Positions 47,638-61,097 are shown, numbered from the stretch's first letter. The stretch: DNA of 64,000 nucleotides from Scylla paramamosain (GCF_035594125.1 NC_087171.1:14584267-14648266); one strand, 5' to 3'. The notes: generated by a model from the sequence alone, not told the origin. Numbers and translations: made by a program.

Positions 47638-48986
47638 GGCACCAGGCGATAGAAAAAAACAAAAACAAAAATACTCATTAGAAGTTTCTGACAGACACAT
47701 TAATACAATAACAGTCTCCCCTCATCATTTCTTCCTCTTTACTTATTTCTTGGGCTACGCTTCCTGTTCTTCACTCCTCTTCCCCTGCTTCTCCCTCCTC
47801 CTCCTCCTGCTCCTCCTTGATTACCAGAAGATTTCCACCGTCACTCGCTATTGTCGACGCCTTTCTTGTCTGCTTTTTTTTCCTCACTTGCTTCTCGGGA
47901 AACTAAAGGATCTCTCCTTTCATCCTCATCCATCACTCTTGTTTCATCCCCTCTGTCAAACTCTCTTAACCCCGTATGTCTTTTAATTCGTCTATCTGTA
48001 TTTTTGGGACTCCCTTGTATGTGAGGTGTATTATCCATGTTGCTTTGTGGACTCCTTTTTTTTCTTGAGTTCTTTAATGATGTTTTGGTTCATCTGAAGA
48101 AGGTTAGGAACTCATTCTTCGTCCCGTTTATTAAAGCTCCTCCTCCTTGCACTTCGTAAACAACCTGGTATATTTTTCATGATGTTTTGTTTAGGTCGTG
48201 GATCACTCCGGCACCTCAGAGCCTCCGTTTCTGAGCTGCACTCGGGTTTTAGAATATGATTTTTGCCAAAAAGAGACGCCATCTCGGGAATGGCCCGCGA
48301 AGCACCTTTCCTCGTTCTGGCCTCTACCCTCAGGCGCGGGCTCTGGCTGGCGTCTCCTCCCATTACTCCCGTCTTCCTTCCCAACAAAAATTGTCCTGGC
48401 CAAACTTTGAAAGGTCTTCAGCCACGGTCCGGTGTAATTTTCATGTAAATGAGATTTCCGGGGGATGCCCGCCTCACTTTCCATTCATCGCTCTCCACCT
48501 CGAGTTTAATTATGAGAGGATTTCGGAATTACAACTCAAAGGCTGGAGGGAATTACACTGCAGACAAAGTACAGACCGCTACTGCTGCTGCTGCTGTTGC
48601 TGGTGCTGCTGCTAGGATGGCTTGAAGCGAGCCTCACTCATGGTGATGGGATTGTAATATTAGAATATACGCATGTACTGTATCATACGAAACACTTTTT
48701 TGTTCAAGATGTTTTTTCATTCGCCTCTTATAGAAGTTCATGTCATACTTACGGCAAGAAATGTGAATTCGTAAATCTGCAAGAAAGATAGCAAATCATA
48801 AATAAATAGATAAACGGTATAAAAGTACGACGAGGCAAATCAAACGCAACATACGCACACCAGGCTCTCCTCTGCCTCGTGTACCCAGCACTGCTCTGCT
48901 CGGCCGGCGTACCCTGTGACTTCCACACTCCAATTAATAACGGGAAAAATTGATAACTTCAAATAATCGATCAACATCATCACCAA
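47635..48986. other. Non-coding sequence with a (GCT)n and a TAAT-rich block
   Basis: CTCCTCCTCC words occur near 47795. A short (GCT)n lies at 48580-48614. At 48430-48560, GTGTAATTTTC, ATGTAAATGAG, GTTTAATTATGAG, GGAATTACAAC and GGAATTACACTG occur within 130 bp, a regulatory-looking cluster. Frames at 48198-48615 overlap in several phases and show no known protein. Confidence 0.35.
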
Positions 48987-49008
48987 AAAAAAAAAAAAAA
49001 AAAAAAAA
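48987..49008. repeat. Poly(A) run of 22 bases
   Basis: A22 preceded by CATCATCACC. It may mark an old retroelement insertion, but no body is recognisable upstream. Confidence 0.85.
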
Positions 49009-49930
49009 CACTGCTGATGAAATCTTTAGAATTCGAAATTATTCTTCACTATTTTTCGCAAATTGACCAGGCATCCAATTCATCTAAAAAGTAATAATAA
49101 CATTGTTTATTTCAAAATCAATTTTAAGCCCATTAAGACACAAAGTCGAAAAATGGCAGGCAATGGGAGGCCGTAATGGGCTGTGTTCTGGATGCAGGCG
49201 GTTCGGTCCGTGTGTTAAAAGATTTTTTTCCTCTACGCGGTCTCGCTCTTCCGCCACGCGTCTCTCTTCAGTTCATTTGGTTCTTCCGCACCGCGCTGCC
49301 GACCAATGCTCTCCACAACTAATTGTCGGAAGAGACGACACCGCCACTGAACTTTTCTGGTCTTTTGTGTCTAGCACCAAAATGAAGAGATAAGTCGTTA
49401 AATTAGTCTCTTCTTTTACGCCCCGGCTCTCCCCAGTAAAAAGAAAAAAAAAAAAAGTGAAGGGGACATCAGACGCACTATAATAAGGAATACTTCTAAA
49501 AACCAAGTTCACGAATTTGATGGAGAGACGAAATTTTATTTTTCGTGGTCAATATTGAAAAAAAAAAAAAAAATCACATGACAGGACGAGGAAACGATGG
49601 CGATGGGAGTGAGGAGAGTGAAAGGGATAATGTGAGGGGCGGGAGGTGGAGCGGCAGGGCAGGGCAGGGCAGACGGTCGGTCGCCACCCATCACCAGATG
49701 AACCCCGACCATTAGCTGAGTGCCTCGACAACGGCCTCCTGACCCGTCTCCGACCCGCATGAAGAAATTCCATTGTGAGAGTCCCCGTATCTGTAAAAGG
49801 GCGGCCAGTGGCGGGTGTGTGGCCAAGTGTCCCGCGCTGATCGACACAAAGTGAAGTGGACTCCAAATAAGTGTTGCTGGGCCGGCCAACACCGCCTGGA
49901 CTGACAGCCCGTCACCTCAACACGCAAACT
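49009..49930. other. Non-coding sequence
   Basis: GC-rich at 49240-49340 and 49620-49920, with GGGCA repeated four times near 49655-49672 and an A14 run at 49559-49572. Frames overlap on the minus strand in three phases, with no recognisable protein. Confidence 0.45.
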
Positions 49931-50455
49931 TTATTTTATGATCGACGAGGCAATGCATTTTTGTATGCATTTAGGTAAGGAATCTACATATACTGTGCGA
50001 TAAATACTGTACATGCTGAAGCTGTAATACACTGCGAAATGACGATGATTGAGGTGTTTTCGTCGTCTAGTGGCAGCTTCGCTAAAATCAGATGTCATTA
50101 GGATTTTGCTAAGCATAGATATCAGTAAACCTTTACAAGGAGCACCAGGTAACGTAATATATTCGCTACATGTAAAATATTGGCGGAGACGACTCAGAAC
50201 ACCTAACTTCATAGAAGCTGTTTTAGCTAGAGATGAGATGTGAAGTTTCCAGTTTAGATTATAAGAAAAGGACAGACCGAGAATGTTCAGTGTAGAAGAG
50301 GGGGACAGTTGAGTGTCATTACAGAAGAGGGAATAGTTGTCTGGAAGGTTGTGTCGAGTTGATAGATGGAGGAATTGAGTTATGAGGCACTGAACAATAC
50401 TAAGTTTCCCTTTGCCCCAATCAGAAGTTTTACAGAGCTCAGAAGTCGTATGGAA
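49931..50455 (-). mobile_element. Jockey/BS-like LINE: reverse-transcriptase fragment, decayed
   Basis: The minus strand is open from 50455 to the stop at 49931-49933. In order the convincing part reads SDWGKGKLSIVQ, FLHLSTRHNLPDNYSLF, DTQLSPSSTLNILGLSFS, NLNWKLHISSLAKTASMKLG and VLSRLRQ, ending at about 50175. This matches the segment just after the catalytic YADD motif of jockey-clade reverse transcriptases: the DWG and T-FL words, the LG of the palm, then the start of the thumb. From general knowledge, crab genomes carry many proteins of this type annotated as transposon BS polymerase. After RLRQ the similarity fades; PCKGLLIS still echoes YKGLIRP, and the rest is unlike the family. A frameshift or rearrangement is likely. 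Both ends are truncated, and neither the catalytic core nor the endonuclease is present. Confidence 0.85.
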
Positions 50456-50458
50456 TTA

Positions 50459-51871
50459 CTAAAATACAAAGCAGACCATACATTATACATTAACAAGTAT
50501 TAGTTGTTGGTCCATTTGATTTCGTTTCTATAATTCTATCTTTCCACTAATGACACGAATCCATTTTCATGGGTTACAACTATTCCATTGTAAGAAATTT
50601 CTGAATTCGTCCCAAGTCATCATTTCTACAAGTTGCTTTACATTCATTACTCTTGCTAGCGGCGATCACATGTCCCATTACGAAGACAAACCATTAATGA
50701 CAAATGGTATCCTGACACAGCTGAGGAGAGAGTTAACCTTCTCTATTAGCTTTGTTTCGCTTCCATTCGTGAACATTCATGAAGAGTGACGTTTCTTATG
50801 CTTGCAATTTTTATTACTATCAAAAGAGATACTATTTCATCTGACCTCAAACAGTGTTTGATTATCGTTAATCAATTCTAAGAGGAGCGAAGATACTCTG
50901 ACACTTACTATCAGTTCTCATCTCTTTGTCTCTTGGATCCTGAAGCTGCCAGTAAGAGACTCGGGACCTGTACGTAGCCCACTCATCGGGTGTGAACCGA
51001 ACAAACTGAATGAGCTTAAGCAAATTCGAAAACCAAGAACTAAAACAAGCTAAAGCACAGTAATTTATCGCATTATAAAAATACTTCAGCCACAATGATA
51101 ATTACAAGACTCAAGCTTATAAAGATTTTTTTTCTTTCAAAAATTTGCTAGATTGCTAAAGAGATTGATGATTGCATCGCTGAAGTTTATAATTTTATAT
51201 GATGGTAAATTTCATCATTTATCAGAAACACTATATTATTTGAGTCGTTATAAACTATGCATGGCCAATTCTCCAATGTATCTCATGTAATGGTGAAGTG
51301 TAATATTACATATCTGTGGCGCATCAGTGATCCATTTATTTATTTTAATCTTATTCTTGTAATAAATTTAAACATTGTGGTTATCAAAGCTTGAAGTATT
51401 TTCGAAATATGAAACAGAACACTACCATTGCGAAAACGCTGTAAGACACGAACAATAATAGAAAGTCAGGATGACAGAACACTACCAGCACTGGCTGTAC
51501 ACACTCGGCCGAGTTCATGTGGCTTACAGGAGGAAGACTATCATGGTGTTTGACCGTCGCCTAGCTGAACAGGGCAATAACTCAACCTATGTATTCTTAA
51601 CATCTCAGTCCAAAACCAATCATAAATAAACATCTTGTTCTATTTTTCAACAGTGAAATGTGATTATCTACAGACCGCTCCTATAAACAGTAAATAATAT
51701 TCAACATACACACAATGTGCCTTCATTAAGTAAGGGGTATCTCTATTACCAGAGAGAAAACATAAGTAAATAAGATTGAAAATTTTTTCACTTTTTAAGG
51801 TCCGGACTTGGAAAAGAAAAAAATAAATTGAGTTTTAAAATATCTAAACTATAGAACTGTAAATGATTAAA
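50459..51871. other. AT-rich unique non-coding sequence
   Basis: About 1.4 kb without microsatellites, tandem repeats or recognisable exons. Confidence 0.55.
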
Positions 51872-52093
51872 AGTAGTAGAAAAATGTGTTTTGATATAGA
51901 AAGTTTATATCAATCAATAATATCATTTTATTTCTAAACTACGTTAATAAAGAACATTTGTAATTATAGATGTGCTATTATAACATAGTTTAGAAAGTAA
52001 AAACATATTATTGATTGATATAAACTTTCTAAATCAATATATATTTTTCTACTACTTGAAAATAACATAGACTATAATCTATGTTATTTTCAA
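51872..52093. mobile_element. Foldback (MITE-like) element with a nested perfect hairpin
   Basis: AGTAGTAGAAAAAT at 51872 is the complement of ATTTTTCTACTACT ending at 52056, with one small gap or mismatch. The arms (51872-51957 and about 51969-52056) continue to match inward through GAAAGTTTATATCAATCAAT and CTAAACTA, leaving a spacer of about 11 bases. Directly adjoining is a perfect 16-bp inverted repeat, TTGAAAATAACATAGA (52056-52071) against 52078-52093, with a six-base loop. The element is AT-rich, short and non-coding, as in foldback or MITE DNA transposons. I could not identify a target-site duplication. Confidence 0.7.
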
Positions 52094-53616
52094 TCTGGTG
52101 TGACATACTTCCACGGCTGGTGCTGCTAGAGGGAAATGGATACGGAAGCACACGTAAAAGGCGAACCATTCACAGGAGCTGCTCTCATTCAACCCGACAC
52201 GCAGGTTCCTCTTATGACCAGTTCTTGTTTACGGAGAAAACAAGGCTATAGCGCTTTCAGGTTAATCTTGCCATACAGGAATCGCAATTTATCGAGCTCT
52301 GGAATGAACGGCAATTATCTCTTGGCTTCTAATTTGCCTCGTACAGATTACCGAAGGCCAGAATTATCTCGCCTTCACGATGGGGCGGCGGAGTAATTGA
52401 AGTGAGATGGTCAGGTGTGTGGGGACGCACACCCTTACCGCGTTACCTGCGACGGACACTCATAAACACTGAGATTAACAGCTTTTGTAATGAAGGTGAA
52501 ATAAATCCATATTAAAGCGCAGTTTCATATAGGTAATGTCTTTCTGTTGTATTAATTTTGATTCAACTAGAATTTATGTAAATCAAAACTTTATAATCTT
52601 TCAGTTGTACATATAAAGTCTTTTTAAAGATTAATTTTGAGCATTAACTTTTTTTTTTCAGAATCACGGTAGATCCTTCAGGTGTTAACATTCAGCTCGT
52701 GAAATATAATGCTCATGTTGTGTGTCAGGAGCATTTTCCCAGAATTCGATCTGCTGACTGAACTAGGGACAAAAATCTTCATATCGATGATCAGAAGGAA
52801 CCATCCGTTCTTTTCTCACACAGTTGCCTTTGATCTGTCATATTGCAAAATCCCTCCATTTTAAAAGAGACAGTTCAAAAGACTAGAAACAAAGAAGTGA
52901 CAGCATGTGTACTAACGTCAGTGTTTAGATAAGCATCTCCGTCATCTGTTCTGACATATGAGAAAAACCTAGTACCACGACAAAAAAACAGGGCTTAGTA
53001 ACCAGTTAACCACAGTCAGACCAAGCCTTAGACGTGTAAGCATCCATGTGAAGTTTAACACTACAACACTTTTATTGTCCAATGTCATAATAGTACCAGC
53101 AATATGTACTCTGAACCACTCACACCAGTATCCTTTTCTTATCGTTTAATTATCATATTAATTCTAACAATCTGCACATTCATTTCTGACTTCATTATTG
53201 TTCTCGCTAGTCCCGAAAGCCTGCATTTTGAAACGCTTTGGACTTTTACAAAGGCAACATAATATGCTCATTGATGACTAGTCAGGATCCCATTAGTAAT
53301 TTTTGATTGACATTGCAGAATCCTTATTAAACAACCACAAAAATTATGAAAGCATCCTTGAAAATCCAAACAACTTGCAATACAGTCTGTTTAAAAATAA
53401 GCAACAAAGGTAAGGCACAGAAACGTTTGGGGAATGCGGCCCTGAAATTCACTCCCCTGTCTGTCATGCTCCCGCCGCACAAACCTATCATCAGCACAGC
53501 ATCAGAATTTCATCACAAGACCTTCAGTTCCCCTCGCATTTCATTTCACTTATTTATCACAACCTTTATGGAGAGAGCTGTTATTGACCTACCCATCTAT
53601 CTGCACTGCTTCTGCC
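52094..53616. other. Non-coding sequence, TAAT-rich block at 52250-52400
   Basis: At 52260-52400 GCAATTTATCG, GCAATTATCTC, CTTCTAATTTGCC, AGAATTATCTCG and GAGTAATTGAAG recur every 25-40 bp in GC-balanced sequence, which suggests a regulatory element. An 86-codon frame at 52136-52396 spans it but has no recognisable domain. The rest is AT-rich and featureless. Confidence 0.3.
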
Positions 53617-53620
53617 CGCG

Positions 53621-53717
<97 letters not shown>
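53617..53717. repeat. (CG)n-(CA)n alternating tract, 101 bp
   Basis: CGCGCGCGCG passes into about 44 CA units, all alternating purine and pyrimidine. Confidence 0.98.
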
Positions 53718-53718
<1 letters not shown>

Positions 53719-53735
53719 AACAACATCAACAACAA

Positions 53736-53856
<121 letters not shown>

Positions 53857-54052
53857 CAATTACCAAAAATTTTCCACCACTTTGCTTAATCATCCAATCG
53901 AATCTTATAAACCTGTCGTTCATTTTCTTTGCATTATCATAATTCTGCTCCCACACTCACACGCTCACATTAATTTATCAGCTAAATCCTGAAAAAAAAA
54001 AAAAATGCTCCTCTCATTTCAGACAGAATCATTGCATCTCGCATATTTATCA

Positions 54053-54056
<4 letters not shown>

Positions 54057-54134
<78 letters not shown>
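54057..54134. repeat. (GA)n microsatellite, 78 bp
   Basis: Uninterrupted GA units. It lies about 205 bp from the TC tract at 53739-53852 and is complementary to it. Confidence 0.97.
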
Positions 54135-54136
<2 letters not shown>

Positions 54137-54208
54137 TTGCAGACCCAAGAGCAATATCATTAAAATTATTTCTTAAAACCACACGAAAGGAAAACAAAAA
54201 AAAAAAAA

Positions 54209-54226
54209 CCTAACCTAACCTAAAAC
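54209..54226. repeat. Very short (CCTAA)n block
   Basis: CCTAACCTAACCTAA after an A12 run. About three telomere-type units, possibly chance within A-rich sequence. Confidence 0.5.
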
Positions 54227-54691
54227 CAAACACACAATCGAACTCACACCACACACTATCACAACAACTGAACCAAGGAGTGGTGTGTGGCTGGCATGGC
54301 AATGAGGGAGCACAAGAGGCAAGTACTTCCCCATCCATGCCTCACCCGCCTCTCGCTTCCCCTCCACCACCTTTCACATCTACACCAACACAACTTTCCC
54401 GCCTAAAGACAATAAAAAAATACAATAAAAAGTGCACAAGTGGCAAGGGATCGCAGCCGTTTATTTCTGAAGGCGGCATCCTGATCCTTGGAAAGATTCA
54501 TGGCGGAGGAGGAGGACGAGAGAGGGGGGCGGAGGGATGAGGGAATGGAGGGACGGAGGGACGGGTAAAGGGAGAGAGGGACAGAGGGAAGAGAATGAGG
54601 ATAAAATAGAAGAGGGAGGGTAAAGCTCTGTCGTAGACTCGTAATATTACTCGAAGAATATTGATGCTGACATGTATTGTTCTTAAAGGTC
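54227..54691. other. Non-coding sequence, purine-rich in the second half
   Basis: GGGACGGAGGGACGGG and GGAGGAGGAGGACGAG words at 54500-54600. No gene. Confidence 0.5.
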
Positions 54692-54692
54692 T

Positions 54693-54745
<53 letters not shown>
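54692..54745. repeat. (GT)n microsatellite
   Basis: GT units with an early GA interruption at about 54698. Confidence 0.96.
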
Positions 54746-54746
<1 letters not shown>

Positions 54747-55791
54747 CGTGATCTGTTATCACTTTGCATATATTACCAATTAATGATAAGTCCTACATAC
54801 ACACAATATCTACTAAAGTGGCCATGGATAAATACACGCACTTTTGCACGTACTACGCACACACGCACACGAATATATAGATTAACATCTTTAATCGTTC
54901 CCTTGATACAGTTATGATTTTGAAGACAAGGACAGCCGCAGCGCAAGCAATAGTAACAACTACAACAGTTATAACTTCATCAACAACGATATTGCCTTCA
55001 ACAACAGCAACAACCCCACAAGTAGTACAGCTGCTGGCAGCACTACTACTAGAGTCTGTTCATCCAGACCTGAAGGCAAAGCGGATGAACCTCGGCGAGT
55101 TAGGAAACCGAGCGCTGATAAGCGGAGCTGCCCGGTACCATATTCACTTCAGCAAACTGCAAATTACGCACTTGCGGAAATGTGATTTCGTTTGCGAATT
55201 TGCGTAAGTGACAAAGTTCAAACAAATCTGCATTGTTGCGTTCCTCTGCAAACGCTAACCAACCAGGAAAACTGCTATTAATCTCGCGGTGGTCTAAAAC
55301 ACTATTACGTTGATGTTTAAAAGGTTTATTTTGACAAACCTAATTCTATATGCAAGTTGTCTGTCCTCCAGGAAATTTTATGGAATTTTCTGAAATCTTA
55401 AAATAGAGAGATTATAGCGTTGCGCCGCACTGCACAAAGGACAGCAACGTGTCCTTTTCCAGGTCACCGATTGCTGCCAGGAATAAAAAGTAATAGAGTG
55501 GAGTGGCGACTTGTCCCACGCGTGCTCCGTGCCTCATAACACAAAGCTGATCCTGACTGAATCAATACGCGACATCAAAGACTCCTCTGAGGGAAGCCTT
55601 TGGAGGATCTGGATTCCTGATGGGTCTGTTCCAAGATGTGACGTGTTCGTGCTTCAGAGGCGGGTGTTTCGAACGACACTGGCCGGGCCTGGATCATGAA
55701 GCCTCGCCCCTGGACTACATGTAGAAACTGTGTCATATATTGCAAAGTTTGGAATCGGTATTAACTGTTATTTAGTGGAAAATATCTTCAA

Positions 55792-55794
<3 letters not shown>
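54746..55794. other. Non-coding sequence with a decayed AAC/ACT stretch
   Basis: At 54945-55060, ACAAC, CAACAACG, CAACAGCAACAACC and CACTACTACTAG words form a loose trinucleotide-like region. Its T-rich plus-strand frame is compositional. The remainder is unique, with no recognisable gene. Confidence 0.5.

Positions 55795-55828
<34 letters not shown>
55795..55828. repeat. Short (TC)n microsatellite
   Basis: About 16 TC units. Confidence 0.95.
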
Positions 55829-56016
55829 GGATATCTTTCCTACTATATTTACTGCGCCCTTCAAACGTGTGCTCCGTTCTTACAAGAGCATGCTCCCTCC
55901 TTCCGCTTCCTTTTTTCCCTTCGCCATCTTTCCTCCAGTCTTCAGGCTTCTGTTGTTCAGCTGATACGCTCGTAGATGTTTGCCTTGAGTACATGTCTGC
56001 CTTATATGCATCCATG

Positions 56017-57057
<1,041 letters not shown>

Positions 57058-57081
57058 GAGAGAGAGAGAGAGAGAGAGAGA
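57058..57081. repeat. Short (GA)n microsatellite
   Basis: About 12 GA units. Confidence 0.93.
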
Positions 57082-57323
57082 TGCAGTCTCAGTATATATG
57101 AAAACCAGACAACGTTTCATTCAAGCTGCTGAGTCTGCCTTCTCTATAACAAGTCAAAGGAAATGAAAGTGAAAAAAAAAAATTGTTATTGCATAATTAA
57201 TCTCATTAGCGTTCCCGGTAAAAAAAAGAAAATATAAAGCTTATTGACGTATATTTTGCTGAAAGTCCGATAGAAAGTGACCCAGCAAAGTTATGCTTTA
57301 GAGTTATGTTCCTATCAGGTCAC

Positions 57324-57685
57324 AGATTCCAACACTCCACCAATAAGATTCGAAAAGGCCAAAAAGATTAAAACATTTCGACAAAAAGAATCGAACGGTC
57401 CACCAAAAAATTCTGAACACTCCACTAAAAAAAATTCGAATACTCCCCCAAAAAAGATGCGAATACTCCACCAAGAAGATTCGAATACTCCACCAAAAAG
57501 ATATGAACACCAGAAAGATTCGAACACGCCAAAAGATTCGAACATACCAAAAAGATTCAAACACTCCATCAAAAAAAAACTCGAACACCAAAAAGATCCG
57601 AACACTAAGAAAAAAATCGAACACACCAGAAGATTCGAGCACACCAAAGAGATTCGATCACTACCAAAAGATTAGAACTCTCTTC
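57324..57685. repeat. Degenerate minisatellite, about 22-bp consensus with deleted variants
   Basis: The unit ATTCGAACACTCCACCAAAA + AG recurs about 17 times over 360 bp. Full-length copies dominate the 5' part. Shorter copies lacking the TCCAC core (GATTCGAACAC-CAAAAAG) dominate from 57500 on. A 132-codon plus-strand frame (repeated SNTPPK and EHTK words) and two minus-strand frames run through it because stop codons are rare in the unit. I regard none as a real protein. Confidence 0.92.
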
Positions 57686-58700
57686 AGAGGAACAACACCA
57701 CCAGTGCACTGTTAATTATATCTTGTGACATTTATACTCTGAGGAGATGATATACTCACCAGCACGCATGAAACACACAGGGAGAAAGGAACATAAAACA
57801 CCATAATGACTCAGCTGCGAAATTATACATCACCATAAAAATGTTTCAAAAAGTAAGTCTTTGCAAATAAAATCCTGGAGCTTTCATCAACTGTGACTGC
57901 AAACAATAATGAAGCAAGGAACTCAGCTGGAGGTCTGGTGGATTTGTTAGAATGGAGGGTGGCAAGCCGTGCTGACGAATCTTTAGGACAGAAAATGTTT
58001 CCTTTTCTTTTCTTACTTTCTTTATTAAAAATTATGTACATGTTGAAATGTAAACGTGTCGAAACATGATGCATGGTCTATCTATATACCAGGCCGGCAA
58101 TCCCCACACGTACATCCACACCACTGAAATAATTCTCTTACAGTTGTAATTGTTATTATTAACAATGTTTGATTACCTCTTAGTATTTAGGTTAATACAT
58201 ATTCCATTGGCTTACATTTATCTAGAATCTTTATCCACGATTAAGTGATCAATAATTTTCTATGAAATTAAAAAGGGTTTTCGTGATATTAATATACTTA
58301 CTGTATACGATAGTACAAAAACTAATGCGATACGATAAAGAATCATAGTAGCAATGAATTTTCTGACCACCGATGATATTTTTATTTAGAACAAGTGAAA
58401 GAAGAAAGTGTCGTGTCGTGTCTCACGGTATATACATGGTCATCCAGACTTCTGATGGCTGTTAAGCAAGATAAACTTTTTTTTTATCGAAGAACTCACT
58501 GGAAAAGGCTCAAACGCAAGGAAAAGGGGCATGTTAAATTCCTGAAAAAAAAAAAAAAGAACATGTAATGAATATTTCTCAGCGATGCCAATTTAGCTCC
58601 AAGTACAGATATCACCTTGCTGGAAGAGTTCACATGTAGGGAAATATAACATACACTGCCCTTCAGCCTGACAGTGAGTCCATTGAAAAACAAGAAGATT

Positions 58701-58702
<2 letters not shown>
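57686..58702. other. AT-rich unique non-coding sequence
   Basis: An A14 run lies at about 58545-58558. No gene or tandem repeat. Confidence 0.55.

Positions 58703-58797
<95 letters not shown>
58703..58797. repeat. (TC)n microsatellite, 95 bp
   Basis: Uninterrupted CT units. Confidence 0.98.
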
Positions 58798-58799
<2 letters not shown>

Positions 58800-59337
58800 G
58801 TCCTGGAAAACCACAATGGATTTCTTTGCGCGAGGGAAAGGGAACAGAGGATAGCAACATTGACATACTCTACGTGTTTTGAAGAGAATTCAACAAGACA
58901 CGCGTAGAGAAACAGTAGCAGTGAAAACATTAATACAACATAAGATAGAGGAGGAATATTACAGTGAATTAACAAGATATTGAAAACAGGAAGTTGCAGA
59001 AGGGGAGCTAATGAGGCGAAAAGGCTTAATGTGTTCCCTGTTTAGATGAGCTATAGAAGGTGAATTATGTATCCAGCACAACAGAGGCGTCCCCCAAATA
59101 GGCGTATGAGTCCCCCGCCGCACCCACTCTCAACTCGTCAAAGTTATTTCAATAGGTGAGCCTAGAGGGTGACGCTTTCTGGTCCATCTCGTGCGTGTAC
59201 TTAGACTCGTGTGGAGGTTTCGTAATTGTTTTCAAATGTTTTAAGGTGTCTGAATTCCAGCGTCGTAATGATCCTTGTTGTGGTGGCCATGCAGAGAGAA
59301 GAAATGAAGTAATGAAATATTTAAACACGTAACAATC

Positions 59338-59341
<4 letters not shown>
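58798..59341. other. Unique non-coding sequence
   Basis: Nothing recognised. Confidence 0.55.

Positions 59342-59401
<60 letters not shown>
59342..59401. repeat. (CA)n microsatellite, 60 bp
   Basis: Uninterrupted AC units. Confidence 0.97.
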
Positions 59402-59404
<3 letters not shown>

Positions 59405-61058
59405 TTAGATATACTCGACCATTACCAACGATTCTCATTTTCTGAAAGCTACTGAATTGCTTTTAATGGGTTCCTATTTTTTTTCTTTTTTTTTTTTTGC
59501 TTCATCTCCCTAATGCTCCCTCACACGTGAACATGCAGCGTGGCCACTCCTTTACTTCACTTATCAGGAGTCTCCCAGTTACGTATTTTTCACTTATTTT
59601 CCGAGATAATAAGAACACAGTTAGGACACACAAGTTGCCTCCACATGATCAGTAATTGTGCAGTTCACTAAGATGTCAGGAGGCCTATTGTGTCCTCCTA
59701 TCAGTGAAGGTGTAAGTGAAAGGTAATATGAGTCTGTAGGGCGGCTTACCCGTTTCTGATTATTCAGGAATTCGCGATGCCAGGTAAAGTTTTTATTGTT
59801 TCTTGTGCTGATGGATAATGACAATCGTTTTACGCTTCAAGGCATTTCAATATAATTTTTCTATGTGTGTGATTCAATGGAGTTAAGATGTGTGTTTGCT
59901 GCTTCCCTTATTCTTTTGCTGCTTTGTTTTCCCGTATTTTAACTGAGCATAAAATTCTCGTCTTTCTTCCTCAATTATTAGCAACACTCATGGACACTGA
60001 CAGCCCACCGGCAACACAGGGCAGGCAGTTCGCATTAATTTTCTTGGCTCAACTCAACACAGTGCTGCAATTACCCTGTTATAATTAGGAGGGAGTTTTT
60101 TTTTGATACGTATGTGCAAGTGATGACAGGTTACGTCACTGCTGTCTGTGCTCAGATAGAGACGTTGCGGGAAAATTAATGTTGCATTGGATGACAGGAA
60201 CTTCTACTCGGATGAAATAATTAACAGCAAGACTTTCCTCAATACTACTCAGATTTTCTAAGGCTGAAGGAGGATTTCTTCGTCTTTAATATGACATTCG
60301 CTCGTATTCCTACACGCTTTTGGCTTTCATGTGGACTATTTTAAGACGCCACTGGAATGTTTAGTCAGGTTTTCAAGCAACTTTTCTCATTGGTATATAA
60401 CCATCATTAAAATCAGGAATACACGCTTCTAAAATCCCAATATCCCACTGTCGAAACTTACGGAGATGGGAGGAAACTTTTAAGAATAGGGTCCATAAAC
60501 ATTCACGTTGCCATAGGTGTGGGCGTGAGGAAGACGTATGCAGGCACACAAAACAAAAAATGACAGCTTAGAAACGCCTGTAGAACACTGCTCATCGTTC
60601 TATAAGAAGGCAGAGCAGACAGGAAAAAAGATGCGTAAGATTTGTAGGGTCAGCATGGAGCATATAGATTGTAGATAAATTTGAATGGAAAACGTTTTGA
60701 AGACGCACCGACTTATTGGCTGGAACACTTACCGCCGCAACAAAGAGGTCACATGGCGCTTTAATAGTTACAAAAGTTATTGCGTCTGACAGAAGATCCA
60801 GACACAGGAGCGTGAGTGGGGCGAAACAACAAAACAGCAGAAATTTATGGTAACTAGATACGTGAAGACCGATGTCATTGTCTCTCCTATTAGTGAAATA
60901 AGCAGAGAACCCGTGACGCTAAAACTCCTCGCTCTCGCAGAATGCAACACCCACACAATTTAACGAACGCTGCAGGAAAGCGGAAGCAATTACGAGGATG
61001 AAGGCGCTTTTTATATTAATATTACCAAGTGCACACTACAGAAGGTAAATGCAAAATG

Positions 61059-61061
<3 letters not shown>
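59402..61061. other. Unique non-coding sequence, TAAT-rich block at 59970-60090
   Basis: About 1.65 kb with no microsatellite. At 59970-60090 TCAATTATTAGC, GCATTAATTTTC, GCAATTACCC and TATAATTAGG cluster in otherwise GC-balanced sequence. No exon or RNA gene recognised. Confidence 0.35.

Positions 61062-61097
<36 letters not shown>

Noticed and set aside
52136..52396. 86-codon plus-strand frame
   Set aside because: No recognisable domain. It overlaps a TAAT-rich block that looks more regulatory than coding.
57277..57675. Lysine- and threonine-rich 132-codon frame as a low-complexity protein
   Set aside because: It is explained by the 22-bp minisatellite, and frames are also open on the opposite strand in two phases.
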